Assembly: GCA_910579285.1 (NCBI GenBank)
Contig: CAJTTT010000001.1
Coordinates: 205,915 to 269,914 of the forward strand
Source: an uncultured Lachnospiraceae bacterium
GTDB taxonomy: Bacteria > Bacillota > Clostridia > Lachnospirales > Lachnospiraceae
Length of the DNA stretch: 64,000 bases
Direction of reading: 5' to 3'
Below are positions 19,562 to 27,706 of this stretch, one piece after another. The translations under genes were made by a program, and so were the position numbers. Numbering within the stretch: position 1 is the first letter of the stretch; every line of letters begins with the position of its first letter. The notes under the pieces were generated by a model that was not told where the DNA came from, did no database searches, and saw only the letters and a list, made by a program, of their open reading frames with translations.

Positions 19562-19598
19562 GGAAGCGTCCTTTCGTAACTGTCAAAATTCGTTTCTG

Positions 19599-20558
19599 TT
19601 ATTTTCTAAGCCGGTACATGCGGATATCTTCCCCGGCAAGCCGGCAGACCTCAAAATTGCTTGTAATGCGGGAAAAAATACGGTCGGAATAGCGGTCCCG
19701 TAATTCTGCCAGAGAAAAATTGGTAGATATCAGGGTAGATTTTTTGCCGAGATGCCTTTCATTCAGGAGTGAAAAGAGCTGGGACGCGGTAAACTGGTTC
19801 GTCAGCTCTGTCCCAAGATCGTCGATGATAAGCAGATCACACCGATAGAGATCCGAGTAAGTGTTTTGCCGCTCATCCCTGTTTTTGGCGTTAAAGGAAA
19901 CACTCGACAATAAATCAAACAGTCCTGCCGCGCCGAAATAGATCACGGCATGGCCCTGATCCATCAGTTCTTTCGCGACACAGCCGGAGAGAAATGATTT
20001 TCCCGTTCCCACTGTACCATAAAAAAAGAGATTACGGTAGTCTGAATTGAAATTTTTGATAAAACTCTGGCAGGTTTCAACGGCATGCCGGAAGAGAGCC
20101 AGAGCTTCCCCGGTATAATAGTCGTAAGACAGGAGATTGAAATTATTGCGTTTCAGCATGTCCTGGATGCCTGACTGTTCGTAGAGAAGAGAGATTTCCG
20201 CCTGTTTCAGGCAGTGGCATTTTTCGCGGTCGATATAGCCGGTGTCCCGGCAGTCGGGACAGATAAAGACAGGTTCCAGATAATCGGCGGGAAGGCCTGC
20301 GTCCAGCAGAAGCTGATTTTTCTGCTGTTTCAAATCGGCGAGACGTTCCCGAAGCTGTCCGAGTGAAGTTTCCTCCCCGGAGAGCATTTTTTTCCCGTGC
20401 GCCACGGAGAGGGAGGCAGTCAGATCCTCCAGTTCCTGATACCGGGGGAGCTGTTCGTATACATAGCTGCGTCTGCGCTCCATTTCCAGACGGTTCTGCC
20501 TCTGCTTTTCTTCATATTGGCGGAAAATCCGATCGTACTGCGTATTTGTTAACGGCAC
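19599..20558 (-). CDS. DnaI/DnaC-like replicative helicase loader, GTG start
   Basis: AAA+ ATPase that would load the DnaB-type helicase at replication initiation or restart. A coiled N-terminal part is followed by a zinc-ribbon-like CPDCRDTGYIDREKCHC, then Walker A (GTVGTGKS) and Walker B (LLIIDDLGTE). The C-terminal SRITSNFEVCRLAGEDIR is typical of this family. The GTG at 20558 is chosen because AAAGGAGG lies 5 bases upstream; the longer ATG at 20597 has no ribosome binding site and sits in a hairpin-rich gap. It lies directly after the DnaD-like gene, its expected partner. Confidence 0.9.
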   Translation of the reverse strand: MPLTNTQYDRIFRQYEEKQRQNRLEMERRRSYVYEQLPRYQELEDLTASLSVAHGKKMLSGEETSLGQLRERLADLKQQKNQLLLDAGLPADYLEPVFICPDCRDTGYIDREKCHCLKQAEISLLYEQSGIQDMLKRNNFNLLSYDYYTGEALALFRHAVETCQSFIKNFNSDYRNLFFYGTVGTGKSFLSGCVAKELMDQGHAVIYFGAAGLFDLLSSVSFNAKNRDERQNTYSDLYRCDLLIIDDLGTELTNQFTASQLFSLLNERHLGKKSTLISTNFSLAELRDRYSDRIFSRITSNFEVCRLAGEDIRMYRLRK

Positions 20559-20605
20559 GGGCGCCTCCTTTTTCTCTGATACAAACCTGTGGGACATTCT
20601 CGGAA

Positions 20606-20621
20606 CCGCCGCTTCCGGCGG
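20606..20621 (-). other. GC-rich hairpin between the dnaD-like and helicase-loader genes
   Basis: CCGCCG and CGGCGG form a perfect 6-bp stem with a four-base loop (GAAG on the minus strand). There is no U-run. It lies in the short gap after the DnaD-like stop codon and supports the later GTG start for the next gene. Confidence 0.45.
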
Positions 20622-20628
20622 TAATTTG

Positions 20629-21753
20629 TCAGTTACTCAGAATTTCCCGCTCCAACGCCTGCTGAATGGCGTCAAAATCGTAATCGTGCTGCGCAAACTG
20701 GTTAAACTTGTTGGCGGAAGCAGCGGGACGGGCAGTTCTGCTGCGGCGGTGGTTTTCGTCCAAAGCCCTGATATCGCTTTTGTGGTGCACACCCGCCCTG
20801 TGCCAGCTTGACAGAATACTGTCCGCATACTCAAACCGATGGCTGTCCGTAGCCAGAACAGTGCGCTCACATGCTGCGAGAATCACATCGTTCTCAAAGC
20901 CGTAAAGTCCCCGCCAGCGGTCGATGTACGTCACTTCTGTCTCCGTGGGAATGTTGTTTTTTCCGAGGGCGCGCATGATTTCGTAAACGGCCTTGTCGTA
21001 CTTTCCGGCAAGAGCTGCCGCCTGCTTCTGGGTGGTAATGCCCTGCTCGGCCCAGCTGATGGCTACCTTCTCTATGTAACGCAGATCTCTCTTGCCGCGG
21101 TCAACGCAGTATTGGATGAGGTAATCGGTCAGATCTTCGGAGAAGCCCAGCCTGTCCATAATGAAAAGAATGGTGCGCATGTCATTGGCGCTCAAAGGCT
21201 TTTTCAAATACTGTTCCGCAACAAAAAGAAGTCTTGCGGTATCCTCGTTAGATTTGAAGTCCTGAAGCTGATCCGCCGTGTAGTTCGGCTTTTCCGCAGA
21301 GAACTGCCGGATCTGCGGCTGCCCGGGAGCCACTGCGCCCACGGAAGGAAAAGTGGACGTGGAAGCGGTTGCCTGGGCAGATGCCGCCGCGGAAGGGAAA
21401 GGCGCCGTCACAGCCGGATAAACAGCAGATCCAGAGTTGTCTGAAGGCGGAGCCGGGACGCTGGAGTCCATCAGGTGAATGCCTGTAATATTCTTTTGAC
21501 TATCATAGTCAAGAACCAGGAGTCGTTTTCTCTCCCAGTATGCCAGTGCGCGCTTCACATCTTTTTCTGTGTAGTTGAATTTATCGGCGATGCTGCCTAT
21601 GCTTGTATCGAGTCTGGCGCGCATCATGCGGATCAGATAAAGGTAGATCTTTAACTGTGCATCGTTGGCGTCCTGCATGTACTCGTCAATAAAACGGTTT
21701 GAAATAACCGTGGAATCTGTATAATTGTCCTGGTAAATTGTCAAAAACCCCAT
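20629..21753 (-). CDS. DnaD-domain replication initiation protein
   Basis: 374 residues. An N-terminal winged-helix region (about 1-95) contains FIDEYMQDANDAQLKIYLYL and IADKFNYTEKDVKRALAYW. A low-complexity Pro/Ala/Ser linker (about 98-150) leads into the C-terminal DnaD-like helical domain with YIEKVAISWAEQGI. DnaD and DnaB of Gram-positive bacteria remodel origin DNA and recruit the helicase loader, and the DnaI-like gene follows. The ribosome binding site is AGGGGTGT, present as two tandem copies ahead of the ATG. Confidence 0.9.
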   Translation of the reverse strand: MGFLTIYQDNYTDSTVISNRFIDEYMQDANDAQLKIYLYLIRMMRARLDTSIGSIADKFNYTEKDVKRALAYWERKRLLVLDYDSQKNITGIHLMDSSVPAPPSDNSGSAVYPAVTAPFPSAAASAQATASTSTFPSVGAVAPGQPQIRQFSAEKPNYTADQLQDFKSNEDTARLLFVAEQYLKKPLSANDMRTILFIMDRLGFSEDLTDYLIQYCVDRGKRDLRYIEKVAISWAEQGITTQKQAAALAGKYDKAVYEIMRALGKNNIPTETEVTYIDRWRGLYGFENDVILAACERTVLATDSHRFEYADSILSSWHRAGVHHKSDIRALDENHRRSRTARPAASANKFNQFAQHDYDFDAIQQALEREILSN

Positions 21754-21782
21754 TTTACACCCCTACACCCCTATATTAAAAA

Positions 21783-21828
21783 CTGATGCCGCGGGATTCA
21801 CCGCGCGTATTATTGAGTATAGCATCAG
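21783..21828 (-). other. Nested inverted repeat upstream of the dnaD-like gene
   Basis: CTGATGC (21783-21789) and GCATCAG (21822-21828) form outer arms, and CGCGG/CCGCG pair inside them. TATACT on the minus strand (a possible -10) lies within the structure. It could be an operator or a structured leader; no match to a known element is seen. Confidence 0.35.
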
Positions 21829-21956
21829 ATTCGTGGAAAAGAAATGGGCAATCTGTAACAAACGCAGAAACGTTTATCAGTAAGGGGTGTGGCATCTTTT
21901 TGTGGATATTGTGGACAAACTGGAAAAGCATTGAGAAACCGCGTGCTGCCGTCCAC

Positions 21957-22007
21957 AAAAATATCCACAGAAAAAACGAATTGTCTCAGGTTCTTTTCTG
22001 TGGATAT
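21957..22007 (-). terminator. Terminator of murC
   Basis: ATATCCACAGAAAA and TTTTCTGTGGATAT are perfect 14-bp arms (21961-21974 and 21994-22007) with a 19-base loop. On the minus strand the stem is followed by TTTTTG. It lies 10 bases after the murC stop codon. The arms also resemble DnaA boxes. Confidence 0.7.
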
Positions 22008-22016
22008 TGTGAATAA

Positions 22017-23396
22017 TTATTTTTGTAACAGGTTTTCACCGATTTTTACAACATCGCCCGCGCCCATAGTTATCAACAAATCATCCTTTGTGCAATTTTT
22101 TAGGAGATAATTTTCTATCTCGTCAAAGGCCGGGAAGTAATGGCAGGAGTGTCCGAGCAATCGGATTTCTTCCTGCAGGGTTTTGGAACTGATGCCCAGT
22201 GTGTTTTTCTCTCTGGCGGCGTAGATATCTGCCAGGACGATCTCGTCTGCCAGGGAGAGGGCGGAGGCGAACTCCGCAAGGAAGGCTTTGGTTCTCGTGT
22301 ATGTGTGGGGCTGGAAAACGCACCAGATCCGCTTGTGAGGGTACTGTTTGGCAGCGTTTAAGGTGGCACGGATCTCTGTGGGATGATGGGCGTAGTCATC
22401 TATGATGGTGACGCCGTTCACCTGTCCTTTGTACTCGAAGCGTCTGTCCGTGCCGGTGAATGCAAGGAGGCCTGCGCTGATCACCTCATCTGAGAGGCCG
22501 AGCAGATCCGCCAGTGCGATGGCAGCCAGAGCGTTTTGAATATTGTGCTCCCCGAGCACCCGCAGGGAAAATTTCCGCTCCCCGCCCTCTTTGTCTTTCA
22601 GGCAGAAGGAAGGAAATCCGGCATCATCGTATGTGATCTGAGACGCAGCGTAATCCAGGTCAGCGGAGAGACCGTAGGTGATAACACGGCAGGGAAGGCC
22701 TTCCGTGAGCTCTTCATACCGTTCGATGCCGCCGTTGATAATGAGGGCGCCGTCCTCCGGCAAAAGGCGCGCAAAACGGCGGAAGGAATTCCGAATATCC
22801 GAAAGATCCTTGAAGTAGTCCAGATGGTCTTCTTCTATATTAAGAATAATGCCGATTTTTGGAAAGAAGCTTAAAAAGCTGTTTGTGTACTCACAGGCCT
22901 CCGTGACAAAGAGTTCGGACGCCCCCACCCGGATATTGCCGCCGATGGGCCGGTAGATGCCGCCGATGGACAGGGTAGGATCCGCCCCCGCGCTCAGAAG
23001 AACCTGGGAAATCATGGAGGTGGTAGTGGTTTTGCCGTGTGTGCCGCTCACAGCGATGGGCGTCTTATAGTTTTTCATCATCTGCCCTAAAAGTTCTGCC
23101 CGGGTCAGCGTGGGAATGTTCCTCTTTTTCGCTGCGACAAGTTCCGGGTTGTCATCTTTGATGGCGGCGGTGTAGACTACGAGATCGATATCTCCGTTTA
23201 GATTTTCTTCTCTTTGCCCGTAGAAGACCCTGACGCCGCGTTCTTCCAGCATACGGGTCAGATCTGAGGGGGCGCGGTCGGAACCTGATACGGCAAAGTC
23301 CTCCTCCAGAAGGATCTCTGCGAGACCACTCATACTGATGCCGCCAATTCCTATAAAATAAATGCGGATCGGCTTTTGAAAATCAATCTGGTACAT
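22017..23396 (-). CDS. murC: UDP-N-acetylmuramate--L-alanine ligase
   Basis: Adds the first amino acid of the peptidoglycan stem peptide in the cytosol. 459 residues with the three Mur domains: an N-terminal nucleotide-sugar domain (FIGIGGISMSGLAEIL), the ATP loop GTHGKTTTTSMI, and the C-terminal part with DDYAHHPTEIRATL. AAAAGGGAG lies before the ATG. It is transcribed alone from a promoter in the glgC-murC gap. Confidence 0.97.
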   Translation of the reverse strand: MYQIDFQKPIRIYFIGIGGISMSGLAEILLEEDFAVSGSDRAPSDLTRMLEERGVRVFYGQREENLNGDIDLVVYTAAIKDDNPELVAAKKRNIPTLTRAELLGQMMKNYKTPIAVSGTHGKTTTTSMISQVLLSAGADPTLSIGGIYRPIGGNIRVGASELFVTEACEYTNSFLSFFPKIGIILNIEEDHLDYFKDLSDIRNSFRRFARLLPEDGALIINGGIERYEELTEGLPCRVITYGLSADLDYAASQITYDDAGFPSFCLKDKEGGERKFSLRVLGEHNIQNALAAIALADLLGLSDEVISAGLLAFTGTDRRFEYKGQVNGVTIIDDYAHHPTEIRATLNAAKQYPHKRIWCVFQPHTYTRTKAFLAEFASALSLADEIVLADIYAAREKNTLGISSKTLQEEIRLLGHSCHYFPAFDEIENYLLKNCTKDDLLITMGAGDVVKIGENLLQK

Positions 23397-23426
23397 GGGT
23401 ATCTCCCTTTTACAGTTTTTACTAGT

Positions 23427-23455
23427 ATTATACTCATTTCGTGGGAAAAAACCAA
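23427..23455 (-). promoter_or_regulatory. murC promoter
   Basis: On the minus strand, TTGGTT (23450-23455) and TATAAT (23427-23432) are 17 bases apart, about 30 bases ahead of the murC start. Confidence 0.7.
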
Positions 23456-23510
23456 TATAAAGTTGGCAAATGAAAAAAAACAGGTTAATATGTAAAAATT
23501 AACAAAGACA

Positions 23511-23539
23511 TTGAAAAAAGAAATAAAATATTGTATATT
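23511..23539 (+). promoter_or_regulatory. Upstream glgC promoter
   Basis: TTGAAA (23511-23516) and TATATT (23534-23539) are 17 bases apart. A transcript from here would begin near 23546 and carry the inverted repeat at 23556-23600 at its 5' end. Confidence 0.6.
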
Positions 23540-23555
23540 ATTAATATATCGAAAG

Positions 23556-23600
23556 GACTAAAAACTGAGAATTCTTGTAAATTGTATTCAGTTTTTAGTC
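23556..23600. promoter_or_regulatory. Perfect 13-bp inverted repeat ahead of glgC, candidate operator
   Basis: GACTAAAAACTGA (23556-23568) and TCAGTTTTTAGTC (23588-23600) are exact inverted copies with a 19-base spacer. The right arm covers the -35 to spacer region of a second promoter whose extended -10 is TGGTATACT (23608-23615... TATACT at 23610-23615). No T-run follows, so it is not a terminator. It could bind a repressor or fold in the longer transcript. Confidence 0.55.
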
Positions 23601-23689
23601 AGCTTGTGGTATACTTTACATAGGGCTATGTTTTTTCGATCAATGACTAAGGAGACATGAAAAATAAAAAGAAATAAGAGGTGATAAAG

Positions 23690-24964
23690 ATGGTAAAGAA
23701 AGAAATGATTGCCATGCTTCTGGCTGGCGGTCAGGGAAGCAGATTGGGAGTGCTCACATCCAAGGTGGCCAAGCCTGCGGTGTCCTTCGGAAGTAAGTAC
23801 CGGATTATCGACTTCCCGCTGAGCAACTGCATTAATTCAGGCGTTGACACGGTAGGCGTGCTGACGCAGTATCAGCCCCTTAGGTTAAATACGCATATCG
23901 GTATCGGTATACCTTGGGATCTGGACAGGAACATTGGCGGCGTTACGGTGCTGCCTCCCTATGAGAAGAGTGCGAACAGTGAATGGTATACTGGCACCGC
24001 GAATGCGATATATCAGAATATCGACTACATGGAGACCTTTAATCCTGACTATGTGCTGATTCTTTCCGGGGATCACATCTATAAGATGGACTATGAAGTG
24101 ATGCTTGATTTCCACAAGCAGAACGGCGCAGAGGTGACTATAGCAGTTATGCCGGTTCCTATGGAAGAAGCGAAACGCTTCGGAATTATGATTACCGATG
24201 AAAACCGCAGGATTACGGATTTCGAGGAGAAGCCTGCAAATCCGCGCAGCAATCTGGCGTCGATGGGTATTTATATCTTCAACTGGAAGACGCTGAAAGA
24301 AGCGCTTTTAGCCAACGCGGAACAGCCGGGACTGGACTTCGGGAAACATCTGATTCCCTACTGCCATAAGAAAGACGCGCCCCTCTATGCCTATGAGTTT
24401 AACGGGTACTGGAAGGATGTGGGAACACTGCACTCCTTCTGGGAAGCGAATATGGAGCTGATCGACATTGTGCCTGAGTTCAACCTCTACGAGGAGTATT
24501 GGAAGATCTACACCAAGAGCGAGATTCTGCCGCCGCAGTACATGTCTTCGGACAGCGTGGTGGAGAAGAGCATTATCGGTGAAGGCTGCGAGATCTGTGG
24601 ACAGGTTTACAATTCTGTGATCGGCTGCGGCGTTACCATCGGCGCAGGAACGGTGGTCCGGGACTCCATCATTATGAACCAGACCCAGATTGGAGAAAAC
24701 TGTGAGCTTTATAAGGCAGTGATCGCGGAGAACGTAGAGATTCAGGACAATGTAAAGCTGGGCATCGGTGATGCCGTTCCCAATGAGACGGATCCGAATA
24801 TCTACGATCACGATCTGGTGACGGTAGGCGAGAAGAGCGTGATCCCGAAAGGGATAACCATAGGGAAGAATTCGGTAGTCTTCGGCGTGACTACCCATGA
24901 TGATTATAAGGACGCATATCTTCCCAGCGGTAAAACTTTGATTAAGGCAGGTGATAAATCGTGA
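23690..24964 (+). CDS. glgC: Glucose-1-phosphate adenylyltransferase
   Basis: Makes ADP-glucose, the first committed step of glycogen synthesis. 424 residues from ATG 23690, which follows AGAGGTG; the GTG at 23681 lies within the ribosome binding site. The nucleotide loop LLAGGQGSRLGVLTSK, the catalytic YTGTANAIYQNIDY and the SGDHIYKMDY signature are present, then a left-handed beta-helix with hexapeptide repeats. Its stop overlaps the glgD start by 4 bases. Glycogen storage is common in spore formers before sporulation. Confidence 0.96.
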   Translation: MVKKEMIAMLLAGGQGSRLGVLTSKVAKPAVSFGSKYRIIDFPLSNCINSGVDTVGVLTQYQPLRLNTHIGIGIPWDLDRNIGGVTVLPPYEKSANSEWYTGTANAIYQNIDYMETFNPDYVLILSGDHIYKMDYEVMLDFHKQNGAEVTIAVMPVPMEEAKRFGIMITDENRRITDFEEKPANPRSNLASMGIYIFNWKTLKEALLANAEQPGLDFGKHLIPYCHKKDAPLYAYEFNGYWKDVGTLHSFWEANMELIDIVPEFNLYEEYWKIYTKSEILPPQYMSSDSVVEKSIIGEGCEICGQVYNSVIGCGVTIGAGTVVRDSIIMNQTQIGENCELYKAVIAENVEIQDNVKLGIGDAVPNETDPNIYDHDLVTVGEKSVIPKGITIGKNSVVFGVTTHDDYKDAYLPSGKTLIKAGDKS

Positions 24965-26079
24965 GAGCAATCGGAATTATCTTAGCAGGTGGTAATAATC
25001 ACAGGATCAGGCAGTTGACCCAGAAGCGTGCGGTCTGCGCGATGCCCATAGCGGGAAGCTACAGAAGTATCGACTTTGCGCTCAGTAATATGTCTAATTC
25101 CCATATCAATAAGGTGGCTGTGCTTACGCAGTACAATGCAGGCAGCCTGAACGAACATCTGAGCTCGTCCAAATGGTGGGATTTCGGACGTAAACAGGGA
25201 GGCCTGTTTGTGGAGACGCCTGCGGTGACGGCAGAGAGCAACGCCTGGTACCGGGGTACGGCGGATGCGATCGCACAGAATCTGTCTTTCTTAAAGAACA
25301 GCCATGAGCCTTATGTGGTAATTGTTTCCGGCGACTGCGTCTATAAGATGGATTATAATAAGATTCTGGAGTATCATATAGAAAAGAAAGCCGATATCAC
25401 AGTGGTCTGCAAGGATCTGGCGCCGGGCGCGAATGTGGAGCGTTTCGGTACGCTTAAGATGAATGAGGACAGCCGCATCGAGGAATTTGAGGAGAAGCCG
25501 GTGGTAGCCAAGTCCAACACCATTTCCTGCGGTATCTATGTAGTCAGAAGAAGGCTGCTGATCGAGATGATCGAGAAGTGCCGCGAAGAGGACCGCTATG
25601 ATTTTGTTAAGGATATTCTGATCCGCTACAAGAACCAGAAGAGAATTTATGGTTACAAGCAGAAGGAATATTGGAGCAACATTGCTACGGTGGAGGATTA
25701 TTTCAGAACCAACATGGATTTCCTGAAACCGCAGATCAGGGATTACTTCTTTAAACAGTACCCGGATGTTTACTCCAAGGTGGACGATCTGCCGCCTGCC
25801 AAATATAACGTGGGCGCGAAGATTAAAAACAGCCTGATATCCAGCGGCTGTATTGTGAACGGCACGGTGGAAGATTCCGTGATATTTAAGGAAACTTATA
25901 TCGGAAGCAATTGCTACATAAAGAACTCCATCATTTTAAATGATGTATACATTGGCGATAACACACATATCGAGAACTGCATCGTTGAGAGCAGGGGAAC
26001 GATCCGGGCGAACTCTTACCATAAGGGAGAGGAAGGCATAGAAATTGTGGTGGAGCATAATGACAGATATTCACTTTGA
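24961..26079 (+). CDS. glgD: GlgD, non-catalytic ADP-glucose pyrophosphorylase subunit
   Basis: 372 residues and homologous to GlgC, but the nucleotide loop is altered (ILAGGNNHRIRQLTQKRA), as is usual for GlgD, which modulates GlgC in a mixed tetramer. The stretch YRGTADAIAQNLSFL and hexapeptide repeats at the C-terminus are visible. It starts with GTG inside the GTGA overlap with glgC, which indicates translational coupling. Confidence 0.95.
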   Translation: MRAIGIILAGGNNHRIRQLTQKRAVCAMPIAGSYRSIDFALSNMSNSHINKVAVLTQYNAGSLNEHLSSSKWWDFGRKQGGLFVETPAVTAESNAWYRGTADAIAQNLSFLKNSHEPYVVIVSGDCVYKMDYNKILEYHIEKKADITVVCKDLAPGANVERFGTLKMNEDSRIEEFEEKPVVAKSNTISCGIYVVRRRLLIEMIEKCREEDRYDFVKDILIRYKNQKRIYGYKQKEYWSNIATVEDYFRTNMDFLKPQIRDYFFKQYPDVYSKVDDLPPAKYNVGAKIKNSLISSGCIVNGTVEDSVIFKETYIGSNCYIKNSIILNDVYIGDNTHIENCIVESRGTIRANSYHKGEEGIEIVVEHNDRYSL

Positions 26080-26104
26080 CCAAACGGATTATTTGTGTTA
26101 TGAT
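26076..26104 (+). promoter_or_regulatory. spoVG promoter
   Basis: TTGACC (26076-26081) overlaps the end of glgD, and TATGAT (26099-26104) lies 17 bases on. It implies a leader of about 180 bases before spoVG. I see no good sigma-H match, although sigma-H drives spoVG in Bacillus subtilis. Confidence 0.6.
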
Positions 26105-26291
26105 AGGCAGGATGTGTGTTAAAAGGGATGAGGAGTGATTGCTAAAAAGATTTAGGTTGTCTGTAAGAGGGGCAGAACTTAACTAAATGTTTATTACAAG
26201 CTACGTGGCTTGATGAGTATGACTTGTGTAGAAAGCTTGTGAAAACCAGTAGATTTCTTACTGGTATCATATGATAAGGAGGCTGAGCTTC
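26105..26291 (+). other. Structured leader of spoVG
   Basis: The leader holds alternative pairings. ACAAGCT near 26197 can pair with AGCTTGT near 26240 or form a local CAAGC/GCTTG hairpin. A 7-bp stem, ACCAGTA/TACTGGT, ends just before the AAGGAGG ribosome binding site. No known riboswitch is recognised. Competing stems suggest post-transcriptional control, but this is inference. Confidence 0.35.
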
Positions 26292-26564
26292 ATGAGAATT
26301 ACTGATGTCCGCGTGCGAAAAATGACTCAAGACAGCAAGATGAAGGCAATCGTCTCAATCACGATTGACGATGAATTTGTGGTTCACGACATTAAGGTAA
26401 TTGAAGGCGAGAAGGGCCTGTTCATAGCTATGCCGAGTAAGAAGGCGTCGGATGGCGAGTACCGTGATATTGCGCATCCGATCAATTCTGAGACCCGGGA
26501 CAGAATCCAGAGAATTATTCTGGAAAGCTATGAAAATGCGCTTTTAGAACCGAACAGTGAGTAA
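26292..26564 (+). CDS. spoVG: Septation/sporulation regulator SpoVG
   Basis: 90-residue nucleic-acid-binding regulator affecting septation and sporulation. MRITDVRVRKMTQDSKMKAI and FIAMPSKK are the family signatures, and the length is normal. ATG 26292 follows AAGGAGG by 9 bases. It is supported by spoVT elsewhere in the window as a sign of spore formation. Confidence 0.96.
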   Translation: MRITDVRVRKMTQDSKMKAIVSITIDDEFVVHDIKVIEGEKGLFIAMPSKKASDGEYRDIAHPINSETRDRIQRIILESYENALLEPNSE

Positions 26565-26579
26565 AGCAGTGCGACTGGG

Positions 26580-26606
26580 AAAGGACGCGGAAGCGTCCTT
26601 TTCTTT
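26580..26606 (+). terminator. Terminator of spoVG
   Basis: AAAGGACGC and GCGTCCTTT form a 9-bp stem with a GGAA loop, followed by TTCTTT. Confidence 0.85.
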
Positions 26607-26704
26607 ATGCGCTAAAAGGAAAAAACGGCGATAGACTTTGGATTCCTGTTATGGTATACTGACTATAATCAATGGTTGCGATTTCTGATTGGGAGGTGAC
26701 AAAT

Positions 26705-26896
26705 ATGCCCAGCAATGGTGAGATTATTGAGAGATCCATAAATGATTTCCAGAAAGTACAAAAGAGGATGCTTCTGGCAAGGAAAGAGAACGCGGTTGAA
26801 ACCTATGAAGACTTGAAAGAAGACTATATTGCATTGAAAGTGATACTTACGAGTCTGGGGGTCAATCTTACAAGTATCGACAAAATCAATGAATAA
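26705..26896 (+). CDS. Small conserved hypothetical protein, 63 aa
   Basis: ATG 26705 follows GGGAGGTG by 6 bases; an in-frame ATG at 26672 has no ribosome binding site. The product is a charged helical protein (ERSINDFQKVQKRMLLARKE, then an amphipathic LKVILTSLGVNLTSI) with no membrane segment. It has its own promoter with an extended -10 (TGGTATACT near 26652) and its own terminator, so it is a single-gene unit. Function unknown. Confidence 0.8.
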   Translation: MPSNGEIIERSINDFQKVQKRMLLARKENAVETYEDLKEDYIALKVILTSLGVNLTSIDKINE

Positions 26897-26907
26897 GCGG
26901 GGAAACT

Positions 26908-26949
26908 AAAAAGCAACCAACTACTTTGGTGAGCAGCGGTTGCTTTTTT
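26908..26949 (+). terminator. Terminator after the 63-aa gene
   Basis: AAAAAGCAACC and GGTTGCTTTTT form an 11-bp stem around a 19-base loop and end in a six-T run. Confidence 0.88.
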
Positions 26950-26979
26950 GGTGTCTAAATTTATGGAATCGAGGGAGCT

Positions 26980-27579
26980 ATGTATATCATTACAGGTCTG
27001 GGAAACCCGGAAAAAAAATATATGAATACAAGACACAACATCGGTTTTGACGTGATTGATGCGATCGCGGAAAAGAACGATATTGTGCTGGGAGAAAAAA
27101 AGCACAAGGCAGTCATCGGAAAAGGGATTGCCGCGGGGCAGAAAGTGGTTCTGGTAAAGCCGCTCACCTACATGAATTTGAGTGGTGAGAGCATCCGCAG
27201 TGTCATAGACTTTTATAAGGTGGACGAGAAGAGCAAACTGATTGTGATTTCGGACGATGTGAGTCTCGACATGGGACAGATACGCATCCGCAAACGGGGC
27301 AGCGATGGGGGACACAACGGTCTGAAAAATATCATTATGCATCTGGGACATGACGAGTTTATCCGAGTGCGGATGGGCGTGGGGGAAAAACCGCCGCGGA
27401 TGGATCTGGCGGATTATGTGCTGGGGCATTTTTCCGCACAGGAGCGGGAAGTGATGAATGAGAGCGCGAGAACCGCAGCGCTTGCCATAGAGACGATGAT
27501 TGTGGAAGGCCCAGATGCCGCCATGAACAAGTATAATGTGCGCAAACGCCCGCCGAAGAAAGAGGAAGAAGGCGCGTGA
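26980..27579 (+). CDS. pth: Peptidyl-tRNA hydrolase
   Basis: Releases tRNA from peptidyl-tRNA dropped by ribosomes. 199 residues. The catalytic histidine lies in NTRHNIGFDVID; KPLTYMNLSG and GGHNGLKNI are family motifs. The basic C-terminal tail (RKRPPKKEEE) is a little longer than usual. It is followed at 27707 by mfd, a common neighbour in Firmicutes. Confidence 0.97.
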   Translation: MYIITGLGNPEKKYMNTRHNIGFDVIDAIAEKNDIVLGEKKHKAVIGKGIAAGQKVVLVKPLTYMNLSGESIRSVIDFYKVDEKSKLIVISDDVSLDMGQIRIRKRGSDGGHNGLKNIIMHLGHDEFIRVRMGVGEKPPRMDLADYVLGHFSAQEREVMNESARTAALAIETMIVEGPDAAMNKYNVRKRPPKKEEEGA

Positions 27580-27706
27580 CTGGTTATTGATAGAAAACGA
27601 AGCACAGGCGGTATCTGCTGTAAGGGTAAAAAGTGACAGACACGGCCAATAAAACACAGTTTAGAAAGACAGGCAGTATCAGTTAGAAAGATAGAAAGAG
27701 GTTGCC

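Noticed and set aside
21897..22011. Chromosomal origin of replication
   Set aside because: Three DnaA-box-like sequences are too few and each is off by one base; there is no dnaA or dnaN gene and no AT-rich unwinding region. Two copies are explained as terminator arms.
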